This document shows, piece by piece, positions 22,990-36,871 of a stretch of DNA of 64,000 nucleotides; the stretch's first letter is position 1, and each line of letters begins with the position of its first letter. The stretch spans positions 3,348,001 through 3,412,000 of the forward strand of contig JAVHNS010000004.1 in assembly GCA_036872755.1 (NCBI GenBank). Reading direction: 5' to 3'. The notes beneath the pieces are model-generated. The model had not been told where the DNA came from. It did no database searches and saw only the letters and a program-made list of their open reading frames with translations. A program made the translations under genes and the position numbers. This DNA is from Orbilia blumenaviensis (taxonomy: Eukaryota > Ascomycota > Orbiliomycetes > Orbiliales > Orbiliaceae).

Positions 22990-23690
22990 TATTGGGGTTT
23001 CGGAAGTGATGGGCGAGAGAGAATGTTAAATTTATTAGGATCGCGGGCCAAAGGACCACACCGCCAGCTGAAGAAAATATCCAGAAACCTTTGGTGGGAG
23101 TGGCGATGTCGATGGTTGGCGTGATGTTGGGTTGAGGGAGAACGGCCGCTTGGGAAGACGCGACGGCTGGGAGGTTGTGATGGCCGACACTGTTGGATTT
23201 TTTGCAGGACAACACATTCTTCATTCCATTGTTTGCCCGCAACCCTCCCTGGTCTCGTGACCAAAACTGTCCCTACGTGCAGTCCCGTGACCAAATTTGC
23301 CAAAACTCTCCCAGCTTTGATGGCTCCTAATTACCTACCTACTAGGGCTTCTAGAGTCCAGTCCCTGGATAGAGACTCTGCTAACTAGTTCTATCTATCG
23401 CGCACGCTTCTAGACTTAACTACTTAGGTAGTAGATGTCAGACGTCAAAGATATAAACCTTAGGTGTGCACATATATATGCATACCTATGTACATCCCCA
23501 GTAATCAACCACCCTGGCAGAGTTCGGGTTGCTCCATGGGGCCAAGTTTATGACGCCAAATTGGCCTGTCCGTTTGGATTCGCTCTACCACCATCTACCA
23601 TAATAAAATTTATAGAGCAGGACTTTAAATTCCGGATTCGGCCAAAAAGTCTAAATCAGAAACGTCAGCATCTGGACACCTAAAGCCCCA
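22990..23690. other. Left flank of the retrotransposon block
   Basis: 700 bp of ordinary composition upstream of the F-box-like gene. Overlapping frames on both strands show no domain. The sequence turns AT-rich abruptly just after the LTR at 23696-23878. Confidence 0.5.
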
Positions 23691-23695
23691 GTATA
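23691..23695. repeat. Target-site duplication, left (GTATA)
   Basis: GTATA directly precedes the left outer LTR and recurs exactly after the right outer LTR at 47602-47606. A 5-bp duplication is the usual size for LTR retrotransposons. Confidence 0.88.
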
Positions 23696-23878
23696 TGTAG
23701 ATTTAGGGTGGTGATGGTATGTCTTGTTATGATGATTAATTACATATGTGCCTTCAGGCAGGATTTAGTTTACATTTTAATAGCAATATATTGTTTGTAC
23801 GAACATAATCAAATTAATAACAACACAATATCCTAGTGGGTGTACTTGAGATGTAGTTGGGGAAACCTCCATCTTACA
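23696..23878. repeat. Outer element LTR, left copy (183 bp)
   Basis: Begins TGTAGATTTAGGG and ends CCATCTTACA. It aligns without gaps to 47419-47601. By hand count there are 39 mismatches, all transitions. This copy keeps more G at its start, while the right copy keeps more C/G near its end. Confidence 0.9.
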
Positions 23879-23932
23879 GGCCTCTAAAAACAAAAAAAGC
23901 AAAAACTCCACAAAAAGATGAAAAATCAACAT

Positions 23933-23954
23933 AAAAAAAAAAAAAAAAAAAAAA
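23933..23954 (+). repeat. Poly-A run of 22 just inside the outer element
   Basis: A homopolymer run lies 54 bp inside the left LTR. It is probably slippage in AT-rich DNA and I assign it no function. Confidence 0.7.
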
Positions 23955-24589
23955 TAATTAGAAAAAACATACTTAACATCATTATACTATTAAATTAAAT
24001 AATTAATATTTGTACCATAAACACTTATAATAGAAAAATATATATTTATAAAACTTAATAAAATTAACATACCCATAAAGTTAAGTAAAGTAATTTTTAG
24101 TCTTTAGGTATTAAAATAAAGAATTTTTTAAAAAAAAACTTTTATTATATAAATAATAGATAAAAAATACTTTTATAATATTATTTATTATTTTGATTTA
24201 ATACAATTTATAAAAAATTAATTTTAATAAAGATTTGTGAAATAGTTTTTTTCCCAAAAATTTAATAAGAATATTTATAATCATCTTTATTAAGGATATA
24301 TGTTTTATATGTATTATTCTTTTTTTTTTTAATTCTGAAATGAATTTAAATTTTATCTAAATGTGTTTTATTTTTGTATAAAATTTTGGATTTTTAATGA
24401 ATACAACTATTTTTTTATTATCATTCCACAATATTATAGTTATAATATTAATATTTAATTCCTAAAATAATATAAAAATCCAACAAATTTTTTTTATTAT
24501 TTTAATAGTAGATATATATTTAGATTTATAAATAAAAAATATAATCAATAATTAACATCTTAATTTTTATATTATTAGTATTTTATTAA

Positions 24590-25032
24590 AAAAAATTATA
24601 TATTTAAAGGTTAATTTACTAATTTCTTTATTGTTTAAATAAAATGTATCTATATATGCCACAATATTATTTTTATTAGATCTTATCTTTATTCTTAGTT
24701 AAAAACTTTTTAAATATTTAAAAATTCTTATTAACATATTATTATAAAAATCTATCAATTTTATAATAATTTATACCAATTTTTTAATAGTAAACAATAT
24801 GTTTAATTTTATATTATAAATTAACTAATTCAACTTTCTAATTTTTATTTAAAAGACCTTTATTTCAAACTTATTAAGTAGTACCTCATTCTTCACAACC
24901 TCAAATATTTAAATACTCTCCATAAGTATCTACACCAGATAACATTGTAAATAACCAAATTCAACAATTATTTCATCAACATAGATATTTTAATCCAAAT
25001 AAAATTCATCCAATTAAATTTGAATAACTCTC
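24590..25032 (-). pseudogene. Copia RT C-terminal and RNase H remnant (outer element)
   Basis: The minus strand resumes the RT frame next to element A: FYLD and IYVDEIIVEFGY fit the copia segment after FLGM. A KLN-LIY-LNILFTIKK pattern fits the end of the RT. Near 24600-24665 the pattern VAYIDTFYLNNKE recalls the RNase H DAD...N region with its acidic residues altered. Many in-frame stops are present. Assignment is by eye. Confidence 0.55.
25028..25032. repeat. Target-site duplication of element A, left (CTCTC)
   Basis: CTCTC before LTR 1 pairs with TTCTC at 43432-43436. The one difference is a C-to-T transition, as expected after RIP. Confidence 0.78.
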
Positions 25033-25589
25033 TGTCACGGCCAGCTATACTAGGTATGTCTTGGCGTGTCAAACATAAGTCCATTTTCACAGGCTATTTC
25101 TCACACTAAAATGATTTTTATTATAAATATCCAGTAAAAAAAAACTATATTAAAAAGAAATAAGTTGGATTATGTTATATTAATAATATAATTCTTAAAA
25201 TAAACCATATAAAAAATGTTATATATAATTTAATATATTATGTATATATAATGTTTTTTGGGGTATATAATATCCAAATTTATAAATAATTTATATTTGT
25301 ATGGATGATGTTTATATATATAAAAATTTTTAAATAATAATAATTTTAAAATTCTTTTTTAAATTTTATTAATTAATTTATTAATATTTAATATATTTTA
25401 TTTATTATTTTTATTTATTAAATTTAATATTTTTTTATTAGAAATTATATTATTTAATATTTCTATATTTAACTTAATTTATTTTAAAAAAATAATCTAA
25501 ATATTTTAAATTGAAAATATAATTAGTTAAAAAATATTAAATTGTTTTAAAAATTTCTTATTTAAAAAATATTTGGGATAGGTGTAATA
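25033..25589. repeat. Element A left LTR (557 bp)
   Basis: Starts TGTCACGGCCAGCTATAC and ends GGTGTAATA. It shares with 42875-43431 a variant segment (about 60 bp in) absent from the two 567-bp LTRs, which pairs it with that copy. Its first 50 bp are almost free of RIP change. Confidence 0.85.
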
Positions 25590-26157
25590 TTTTAACTAAT
25601 CTAATTTTTAACAATAAAACAAAAATTATATATTAAATAATAATAATAATATTAAATATTATAACTTTCACAATATTATTTATGGAATAGAAAATAATCT
25701 TTTTAATAAAGTAATATGTTTATTAGTTGTAATTTAAAATTAATAAATATAAATAAAAAAATTATTTGCAGAATAGGTTGAATTATTTTTTTTAAAATTA
25801 ATTACTAATAGTAAAAATTTAGAATTAGTATAAATCAATATTTTATCTGGATAATACAAAAATATTAAATATATTAATATTATGATTAAAATATAGCTAA
25901 TATTAGATTATTTTTAAAAATATAAATAATTACTTAATATAATATTAAATTTATTTAATATAATAATTAATGTAGGAGAATTTTTAAATAAATAAATTTT
26001 ACTAATTATAAAAGATTTTATAACAAAAATAATTATTTTAAAAATAAAATATAAATAAATTATTATAAATAAGAAAAAAGTATTTGTATAAAAATAATTG
26101 GAATATAAAATTTTTAAAACAAATTATGATAAGAAAAAAATCAAAATTGGTATTAAT

Positions 26158-26162
26158 AAAAT
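26158..26162. repeat. Target-site duplication of element B, left (AAAAT)
   Basis: AAAAT precedes LTR 2 and recurs at 35370-35374 after LTR 3. The AT-rich setting lowers its weight alone, but the LTR ends fall exactly beside it on both sides. Confidence 0.75.
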
Positions 26163-26729
26163 TGTCACGGCCAGCCAGATTAGGTATGTCTTGGCGTGTC
26201 AAACATGAGCCTGTTTGGCTTTGGGTTTAGCTTACAAATCAGATTTACAATATAAATATTCAGATTATAAATTTGGGAGCAAATTAAACTAAAATTAGAT
26301 TGTTTACAAATATATTATATCAATAACACATTTCCAAAATAAATTATATATAAAGTATTATGTATAACTTAATACATTATGTGTATATAATATTTATCTA
26401 AACATATAATGTTTAAAATTTATAAATGATTTATATTTGTATAAATGATGTTTATATATATAAAAATTTTTGAATGATGGTAGTTTTAAAATTCTTTCTT
26501 AAATTTTATTGGTTAATTTATTAATATTTAATATATTTTATTTATTATTTTTATTTATTAAATTTAGTATATTTTTATTAAAAGTTATATTATTTGATAT
26601 TTTTATATTCAACCTAGCTTATTTTAAAAAAATAATTTGAATATTTTAAATTAAAAATACAATTAACCAAAAAACACTAAGTTGTTTTAGGAATTTCTTA
26701 TTTAAAAAATACCCAAAATAGATGTAACA
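26163..26729. repeat. Element B left LTR (567 bp)
   Basis: Starts TGTCACGGCCAGCCAGATTA and ends GATGTAACA. It shares the AGCCTGTTTGGCTTTGGG-type segment with LTR 3 rather than with the A LTRs. Its head is nearly unmutated and its tail is mutated. Confidence 0.85.
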
Positions 26730-28620
26730 CTTTGACCAATTTAACTTTTAACAGTAAAGTGAGAATTATATATCAAACAATAATAGTAATATTAAATATT
26801 ATGATTTTTATAACATTATTTATAAAATAGGAAATAATTTTTTTAATAGAATAATATATTTACCAATTGTAATTCAAGATCAACAGATGTAGACAAAAAA
26901 ATTATTTGTAGAATAGGTTGAATTACTCTTTTTAAAACTAACTATTAATAGTAAAAATTTAGAATTAATACAAATTAATAATTTATCTAAACAATACAGA
27001 GATATTAAATACATCAATATTATGATTAAGATATAATTAATACTAAATCATTTTTAAAAATATAAACAACTATTTAACATAATATCAAATTTATTTAATG
27101 TAATAATTAGTGTAAAAAAATTCTCAAATAAACAAATTTTATTAATTATAAAAAATTTCATAACAAAAATAGTTATTTTGAAAGTAGAATACAAGTAAGT
27201 TGTTGTAGACAAAAAAAAAACACTCTTACAAAAACAATTAAAATATAAAACCCTCAAAATAGATTATAATAAAAAAAAAATCAAAACCAATACTAATAAG
27301 GTATTTAAAATTAGAGATTTAATAAAATACTTTAATAAACCTAAAAAAATTAATTATTTTTTTTATTAATTTTTAATTTATTTTAAAGTATAAAATAATA
27401 AATTTTTAAATGATAGATTTAAAATCATCTTTACAAAAATATATTTGAAAAACTTAATTTTTTAAATATTTATTAATTATAATAATTATTATGTTAAAAA
27501 TAAAATTGTCTTTAATACTTATATTCTTAAAATTATAACAAATTTTAAGGAATTTGTTACGTTTTTTAAACAATAATATAAAAAAAACAATAAAGTTAAT
27601 AAAATTTATAAAAATTTTAAAAAATTTAAACAAATTAATTTAATTTATAAATATTTTTATAAATTTAATTAAATCATTTTTTTTACTAAATAAAATAAAT
27701 TTAATATTATTTATTGAGTTTAAGAAGGATTAAAATTAGAGTTAAAAGTTTAAATTTTTTTTAAAAAATAATAATTTAAAAAATTTTTTAAATATATGGA
27801 AATATAAAAGATGATTATTAAAATTAATAATATTTATTAATAAAATAAACATAATTAAGGAAAGAAGAATTTTTATAATTATAATTTTAAAAAAAATAAA
27901 AACAAAAAAAAAATATTTTAAAATTAAAATAATAAAAAAAATAAAAATTAATATAAAAATAAAAATGGAAGTTTTATTTTAAATAAAATTTTTAATTTAA
28001 TTTTTATAAATTTTAATATAATTTAATATAATTATTTATATAATAAAAAATTTAAAAAACTAAAATTTAATAATTTTATTTATTATAATTATAATAAATC
28101 AAAATATATTATTAAAAATTATAAAAAATTATAATAAAATAATATATTTTAATAATATAAAAATATTAGATTTGTAAATATTAATTTTTTATTATTATTT
28201 ATTATAAAAAAGGTTTAAATGATATATTAATTTATTTTTTAAAAAATTAAATAATTTTAATAGTAAATTTTTAAATAAATTTTAAATTATTTAATTATTT
28301 TTAATTAATTTATAAATATTTTTGAATTTATTATTTAAAAAAAAAAAATTAGATTTAAAATTACTTTAGTTATTTATAATTTAACTTTTTAAAAATATTA
28401 TTGGTTTTAAAATAATTTAATATTTAAAATTTATTTAAATTATGAAAAGTGTTTTAATAAAAAATTTTTTTAGGAGTATATATTTAAAAAAATTTATTAT
28501 ATTTACCTAATTTATATTAATTTTATATTATAAAATTTTAAAATTTATTTATAATTCACTAATATAATAAAAAATTTTTTTATTAAAATAAATTTATTAT
28601 TTGTTTATGATTAAATTTTT

Positions 28621-28800
28621 TATAAATAAAAAAATTTTTTTATAGAATATTTAAATAATAAAAAAAAAATTTATAAAAAAATTCTTTTTAGTTTTTTAAT
28701 TATATTTTATAAAAATTAAGATAATAATAAAATTTTTATTTTTAAAATTTATGTTAATGATATAATTTTTATAAAATTTAAAAAAAAATAAATTTGATAT
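28621..28800 (+). pseudogene. Reverse-transcriptase remnant in element B
   Basis: One frame carries IEYLNN, SFLIIFYKN, KIFIFKIYVNDIIFI with interspersed stops. Spacing from the WYN-like position to the YVDD-like box fits copia reverse transcriptase. The homologous stretch in element A lies at about 36691-36871. Confidence 0.5.
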
Positions 28801-31800
28801 ATAAATTATTAAAAAGGAATTTATAATTAATATAAAAGTTATAATTGTATAATTTAAAATTGATTAAATTATAAATGTTTAGATTGTTATATTATTTTTA
28901 TTGTTAGATATATTAAATATAAATATATTAAAAATTAAAAATAACTTTTTTTTAAAAAATATTAAAATGTTTTTTTTTATGTTAATAGTAATTTTTATAG
29001 AATTAATTTTGTAGAAAATTAAAAAATTTATTATAAAAAAATTAAAAATATTAATTTTTTTTCTATTTATGAATAAATTAATAAAATTAAATATATTATT
29101 TTAAAATATTAAAAAATTATTTTTAATTACTATTTATACAAAAACCAATTTTTAAATATAAAACTTTATAATTATATTCTTTATTTTTACAATCTTTATC
29201 ATAATAAATAAAACTTATATATTAAATATTTTAATTTTATTTAACTTATTTTTTATAATTTTAATATTTTTTTTAATTACAAAAAATACTTTTATTAATA
29301 TTTTTTTTAAACCATCATTCAATTTTTAACTTACTAAAATATTTATATTATTTAATTTAATATTAATTATAAAAAAAAAATTATAAAATATTATAAAAAA
29401 AATAAATATTATTATATAACTAATATTAAATATATTATTAAATATAACTTAATTAAAAAAAAGAATTACTAATATTAATTCTACAAAAAATTAATTATTT
29501 ATTTATTTTATAAAAAATATAATCTTTATATTAATTATATCTGAAAATATATTATTTTTATTAAAAATCCTTATATTCTAAAAATCAAATTAAATATTTA
29601 AAATATAAAATAATAATATATATATTATTAAAATTTTATTTTTAACATTTAATTTAATTTTAAATATTATTTTTAAAATAATTATTTTAATTATAAATAA
29701 AATAATTTTATTTTATTTTATTATTAATTTAAAATTATTAATCTTAAACAAGATTACTTTGAATTAAGATTTAATAAATTTTTTTATATTAATAAAATTA
29801 AATTTATTAATATTTATAAAAAAATAAATATAAAAGAAAAAAACTAAAAAAATTTTAAAATTTAATATTATTTAAAAAATTTAAATTATATATTATTAAA
29901 AATAAATTATTTAAATAATTTTTTTTATAATTAACCAAAAATTATTTTTTTTTACTAGTTAATATTAATAAAAATTTTAGTATATTTCTATTAAATTATA
30001 AAGCAAAAAATTTATTTATTTATTTTAAAATTATTAAATAATTTAATTTATTTTATATTTAAAAATTTTAAAAAATATATATTACCACTTTTAATAATAA
30101 CTTTTTTAAAATAATTACTTATAAAACCATTTTTATTTTTTTTATAAATAAATATTTAAAAATAATTATAATAAATATTTTAAAAATTTTTTACAAATTA
30201 ATTTTTAAATTCCCTTAATTAAAAAAACATAATTTAAATATTAATTAAAAAACTCATTACCTTAAATTCTCAAAATATAATTATAAAAAAATTTATTTTA
30301 AAATTTAATTAAATAATTAATTTTTAAAAAAAATTTATCACCAATTTATTTAATATATATTATAAAAAGAAGTTAATAATTGTTTTTAAAATAAATCTTA
30401 TTTTATAAAATATATTTTTTTTAAAATATAAAAAATTAATAAAAAAAAAAAAAAAATTCTAAATTAAATTTTTAAAAATAATAAATTAATTTTTTAATTT
30501 TTAAACAAAAAAAATCTTTTATTAAAAATTAATTAATTTATATATTATATCTTTTTAAAAAAAAAAATCTAATTAAAATCTTTATTTATATATATATATA
30601 TAAAAAAAAAAACTATAACTTTATAAAAATATATTAATAAAAACTTTTATAATAAATTTATTCAATTTTCTAATTTACTTATAAAATATTTTATATTATT
30701 TATATTAAAATTTAATAAAAAATTATAAATATATATTAATTATAAAAATTTAAATAATATTATAATTAAAGATATTAAATTTTTATTATTAATAAACAAG
30801 TTTTTTAATTATTTAATAAATACAAATTATTTTATTAAATTAAATATTATTAATATTTATTATAATATTAAAATAAATTTAAAAAAAAAATGGAAAATGG
30901 TTTTTTAATATTATTATAGTTTATTTAAATATTTGATTATATTATTCAGGTTAATTAATATATTAGCCTTATTTTAAACTTTTATAAATTATATATTTTA
31001 AAAATATATAAATATTATTTGTATTGTTTATTTAAATAATATTTTAATTTTTAGTAAGATGTTAAAAAAACATAAAAAAAATGTTAATATAGTATTAAAA
31101 TCTTTTTAAAATTACAATTTATATATAATGTTAAATAAGTTAGAATTTATTATTATTAAATATAAATTTTTAGAAGTTATAGTTATTTTAAATAAAATTA
31201 AGATAAATTTTAAAAAAGTTTAAGTTATTTAAGATTAATTTTTTTTTAAAAATGTTAAAAAAACATAATTATTTTTTGGATTTTGTAATTATTATTAATA
31301 ATTTATTTAAAAATATAGCTTTATATCAACAGCACTTTCCAAACTTACCAAAAAATAATTAAAATTTGAAATAATATTTAAAAAAATTTAAGTTTTTGAA
31401 ATTTTTAAAAAATTATTTATTTTTGTTTTTATTTTTAAATTTTACAATTTAAAACTTTTTATTAAAATTAAAACTAATATTTTTATAATAATACTAAAAA
31501 TTTATTTATTTTAATTTTATAAAAATAAATAATAATATTTTATTATCTATATTTTTCATAAATTTAATATTATATAACTACAATATACTATTCATAATAA
31601 AAAATTAATAACTATTATAAAAATATATTAAAAATGGTATGTTTACTTTTAAAATAAAAAATCTTTTATAATTTTATCTAATTATAAGAATTTTATTTAT
31701 TTTTTAATTATAAAAAAATTTAACAAATAATAAATTCAATAATAAGAACTTTTTAATAAATATAATATAAAAATAATATATTTTAAAAAAAAAAAAAATA

Positions 31801-34800
31801 TTTTTATAAATATAATAAATAGAAAATTAAATCTTATTAAAAACATTAAATTTAACAAAAAAGTAATTTTTAAATATAATAATATTAAAAATTAAATTTT
31901 TATTAATAAATTTTTAAATTTAACAAAATATAATATTAAAAATAATTTTTAATAAAAAATTTTTAAAATCTATAAATAAAATTTTATTGTATAATAAATT
32001 TTAAAAAAAAAAAATATATTTTTTTATTTTAAATTAATTAATAAAATTATTATATTTTAAAATTTGTTTTATATCTTAACTAAAAAATTTTAAAAAAAAA
32101 TCATTTTTTTATACTATAATTACCTAATTCATAATTATTTTAAAATTAATTGTACTTAAAAATTTATTACAAAAACTTATTTTTAATCTTAAATAAAAAA
32201 ATAAATTAAAAAATATATTAAAATTTATAATTTTTATTATAAAAACAAATTTAATTAATATAAATTTTACAAAATTTTTTAATTATATAACATATTAAAT
32301 ATATTTTTTAAAATTATTATTTATAATTTTATATAAAAAATATTTTTAGTATAAAACTTTTTTATTAATAAATTATATAATAAAATATTAGTTATTATAA
32401 ATAAATTAACAAAAATTATTATTTTTATTTTATAAAATAATTAATAAAAAATTAAAAAATTATAATAAATTTATTATAATTATATTTTCTTTAAATATAA
32501 AATTTAATAAAAATATATTTTTAATTATAATTTTTTTTTTATAAATAAATATTAATAATTAATTATAAATTAAATTAATATTAAATTAAATATTATAATT
32601 AAAGATTATGTTTAAATAAATAAAATTTTTAAAAAATTTATTTAAATTTTTAAAATTTATTTTCAAAATTTTTTTAATTATATTTAAAATAATTAAATAT
32701 TTTTTTTATTTATAATAAAATTTATTTATAATATTTTTTAATATTTAATTATTAAATATATTTTATATAAAATATTAAAAAAATAAATATTTAAAACTAT
32801 TTTTTTTTTTTTTATATTAAAAAAAATTATTTCTAAAATTGAAAAATATATAAAATTAATAAAAAATACTTATAATATTTTTATAAAAAATTTTTAATTT
32901 TTATAAAAAAAAATAAATCATTATTATAATAAATAATAAAAAAAAACTTTAAATTTTAAAAAAAAAAATAAAATATATTTATTTATATAAAATTTAAAAA
33001 TTAAATAATTTAATAAAAAATTTAATTTTTAAAAATTTAATTTATATATAATTAAAAAAAAATTTAAAAAATATTATTTTAAACTTAATATATTTAAATT
33101 AATATAAATATATAAAATATTTTATATTTTAATTTTAAAAAAAATTTTTTTAAAATTTAAAAAAAATTTAAATAAAATTAAAATTAAATATAATAATTAT
33201 ATAAAATATAAAATTAAAAAAATTTTTAATAAATTTAATAATAATAATAAATATTTTATTTATTAAATTATTTTTTATAAATTAAAAAATAATTTTTAAT
33301 AATTAAAAAAAATATTTTATTATAAATTATATAAAATTATTTTAAAAATAAAAATCCATTTTATTAATTTAATATTTTTATATTTAAATAAAAATAAAAA
33401 AAATTTAAAAAAAATAAAAATTAATATATTTTGTAAATTTTTGATTTATAAAAATATAATTTTTTTATTTAATTAATTTCTATATTTATAAATTTTTTTT
33501 ATAAATATCTATTTTTATAAATATATAATTTAAATAAATATTTACAATATTATTTATTTAATTATTTTTTAATTTTTTTTAAATATTTTATTTTTTTAAT
33601 TAACAAAATTTTATATTTTAACAATATTAATAAATAATTATATAAAAATTATATTAATAAAATGATATTATAAATTATTAAAATTAATAATTTAATATAA
33701 ATTATAACAAAATAATAAAATATAATTTAATTTAAAAATAAAAAGTTATAAATATATAATAAAAAACTAATTAAATTTTAAATAATATTTTAAAAAAAAT
33801 TTTTTATAAAAAATATAAAATAATTTTTATTTTATTTAATAAAAAAATTTATTGTATTTGTTAAAATATTACAAAAAAAATTAAATATTTTATTAAATAT
33901 TAATAAATTTTTATTAATTTTTTTTTTAATAATTAAATTATTTTTAAATATTATATTATTTTTTATAATTTTTTATTTTTTATAAAAAAAAGATTTTTAA
34001 TATTTTTGTGTGATTATTGAAATTTTAATAAATTAATATTTTAATTCAATTATAATAGTGTTAAATTTAATTAAAAATTTTATAAATTTTATTTAATTTT
34101 TAATAATTTTTTAATATACTATTTTATATTAAATAAAAATTTCTTTTAATTTTTTAAACTTTTTATCTTAAATTTTTATAATATAATTTATTAAAGATTT
34201 TGGATTAGAAATATTTTATAGAGTGGAGAAAAACAAAAATTATTTATAAAAAATTATATTGTATTTTTTTATTTTACTTTATTTATAATAAATTTTATAT
34301 TTAATACTTTTTTTTAATATAATGTAAATATAATTATTTGTAATATAGTATAAATACAAAATTATAGTTTTTAAACTTTTTAATTTGAATTGTTTAAAAA
34401 AAATAATTTTTTTTTATTTTATTTAAATACAATTTTTTAATTTTTTTTTAAATTTTTAAATTACATTTCATTACATAATTAAAATAAAAAATTTAATATT
34501 ATTTTATATATATAAAAAAATATTTTATAATTTAAATTTTAAAATTTAATTATAATGTAAATTATAATTATTTATATTTAATTTTATTTACATAAACATA
34601 TAATATAATTATAAAAAATTATATCTTCAGATATATAATTTTTTATATATAAATTTTTTTTAAATAATTTTCCCATATAATAAAATTTTATAAACAAATT
34701 TTATATAAAAATTTTTTACCCAATTTTATTATATTTTTTATATGTAAAAAAATTTTGTATAAAAATTTTCTTTTTAAAAATTTCTTTTAAAAAAAAAAAT

Positions 34801-34802
34801 AA

Positions 34803-35369
34803 TATCACAACTAACTAAATTAAATATATTTTAGCATATCAAACATAAACCTATTTAACTTTAGATTCAACTCACAAATTAAATTTATAATATAAATATT
34901 CAAATTACAAATTTAAAAATAAACCAAACCAAAACCAAACTATTTATAAATATATTATATCAATAATACATTTTTAAAATAAATTATATATAAAATGTTA
35001 TATATGATTTAACACATTATATATATATAATATTTATTTAAATATATAATATTTAAAATTTATAAACAATTTATATTTGTATGAATAATATTTATATATA
35101 TAAGGATTTTTAAATAATGGTAATTTTAAAATTTTTTTTTAAACTTTATTAATTAATTTATTAATATTTAATATATTTTATTTATTATTTTTATTTATTA
35201 AATTTAGTATATTTTTATTAAAAATTATATTATTTAATATTTTTATATTTAATTTAACTTATTTTAAAAAAATAATCTAAATATTTTAAATTAAAAATAC
35301 AATTAATTAAAGAATGTTAGGTTGTTTTAGGAATTTTTTATTTGGGAAATACCTGGGACAGGTGTAATA
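34803..35369. repeat. Element B right LTR (567 bp)
   Basis: Head mutated to TATCACAACTAAC, whereas its tail keeps GGGAAATACCTGGGACAGG. It is the same length as LTR 2 and is followed by AAAAT. Confidence 0.85.
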
Positions 35370-35374
35370 AAAAT
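35370..35374. repeat. Target-site duplication of element B, right (AAAAT)
   Basis: Second copy of the 5-bp AAAAT that flanks element B at 26158-26162. Confidence 0.75.
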
Positions 35375-36690
35375 ATTTAAAATCAAAAATTTAATAAAAT
35401 ATTTTGATAAATTTAAGAAAATTAATTATTTTTTTTATTAATTTTCAATTTATTTTAAAATATAGGGTGATAGATTTTTAAATGATAAATTTAAGATTAT
35501 TTTTGTAGGAATGTATTTGGAAGATCTAATTTTTTAAATATTTATTAATTATAATAATTATTATATTAAAAATAAAATTGTTTTTAACATTTATATTTTT
35601 AAAATTATAATAAATTTCAAAAAATTTATTATATTTTTTAAATAATAATATAAAAAAAATAATAAAATTAATAAAACTTATAAAAATTTTAAAAAATTTA
35701 AACAAATTAACTTAATTTATAAATACTTCCATAAGTTTAACCAAATTGTTTTTTTTATTAAATAAAATAAATTTAATATTATTTATTAAACTTAAGAAGA
35801 ATTAAAACTAGAATTAAAAGTTTAAGTCCTTTTTAAAGAATAATAATTTAGAAAATTTCTTAAATATATAAAAATGTAAAAAATGGTTATTAAAATTAAT
35901 AATATTTACTAATAAAATAAGTATAATTAAAGAAAAAAAAATTTTTATGATTATAATTTTAAAAAAAATAAAAATAAAAAAAAAATATTTTAGAATTAGA
36001 ATAATAAAAAAAATAAGAATTAATATAAAAATAAAAATGGAAATTTTATTTTAAATAAAATTTTTAACTTAATTTTTATAAATTTTAATATAATTTAATA
36101 TAATTATTTATATAATAAAAAATTTAAAAAATTAAAATTTAATAACTTTATTTATTATAATTATAATAAATTTAAATATATTATTAAAAATTACAATAAA
36201 TTATAATAAAATAATATATTTTAATAATATAGAAATATTAAATTTATAAATATTAATTTTTTATTATTATTTATTATAAAAAAAATTTAAATAATACACT
36301 AATTTATTTTTTAAAAGATTGAATAATTTTAATAGCAAATTTTTGAGTAAACTTTAAATTGTTTAATTATTTTTAATTAATTTATGAATATTTTTAAGTT
36401 TATTATTTAAAAAAAAGAAATTAGACTTAAAATTACTTTAATTATTTATAATCTAATTTTTTAAAAATATTATTAATTTTAAAATAATTTAATATTTAAA
36501 ATTTATTTAAATTATGAGAGGTGTTTTAATAAAGAATTCTTTTAAGAATATATATTTAAAAAAATTTATTATATTTATTTAATTTATATTAACTTTATAT
36601 TATAAAATTTTAAAATTTATTTATAATCTATTAATGTAGTAGAGGATTTTTTTATTAAAATAAATTTATTATTTATTTATAATTAAATTT

Positions 36691-36871
36691 TTTATAAATA
36701 AAAAAATTTTTTTATAAAATATTTAAATAATAAAAAAAAAATTTACAAAAAAATTTTTTTTAATTTTTTAATTATATTTTATAAAAATTAAAATGATAAT
36801 AAAATTTTTATTTTTAAAATTTATATTAACAATATAATTCTTATAAAATTTAAAAAAAAATAAATCTAATA
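36691..36871 (+). pseudogene. Reverse-transcriptase remnant in element A
   Basis: Counterpart of 28621-28800, offset by about 8.07 kb. The active-site box reads YINN here, consistent with further G-to-A change of both Asp codons. Stops are frequent. Confidence 0.45.

Larger units (their letters stand above)
26163..35369 (+). mobile_element. Element B: same-family LTR retrotransposon inserted in element A
   Basis: LTRs 26163-26729 and 34803-35369 (both 567 bp) bound 8073 bp of internal sequence. The internal part matches element A at an offset of about 8071 bp. Its first 573 bp match the A segment left of the insertion. So B landed 573 bp into the internal region of a relative. Near 28621-28800 the plus strand reads EYLNN...IIFYKN...FKIYVNDIIFI, a copia-like RT with the first Asp of YVDD changed to Asn, a G-to-A change. 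No open gene survives. Confidence 0.82.

Noticed and set aside
25033..27300. Simple 1.13-kb tandem duplication
   Set aside because: The two copies belong to LTRs of different length that pair with distant partners, and AAAAT flanks 26163-35369, so nested insertion fits better.
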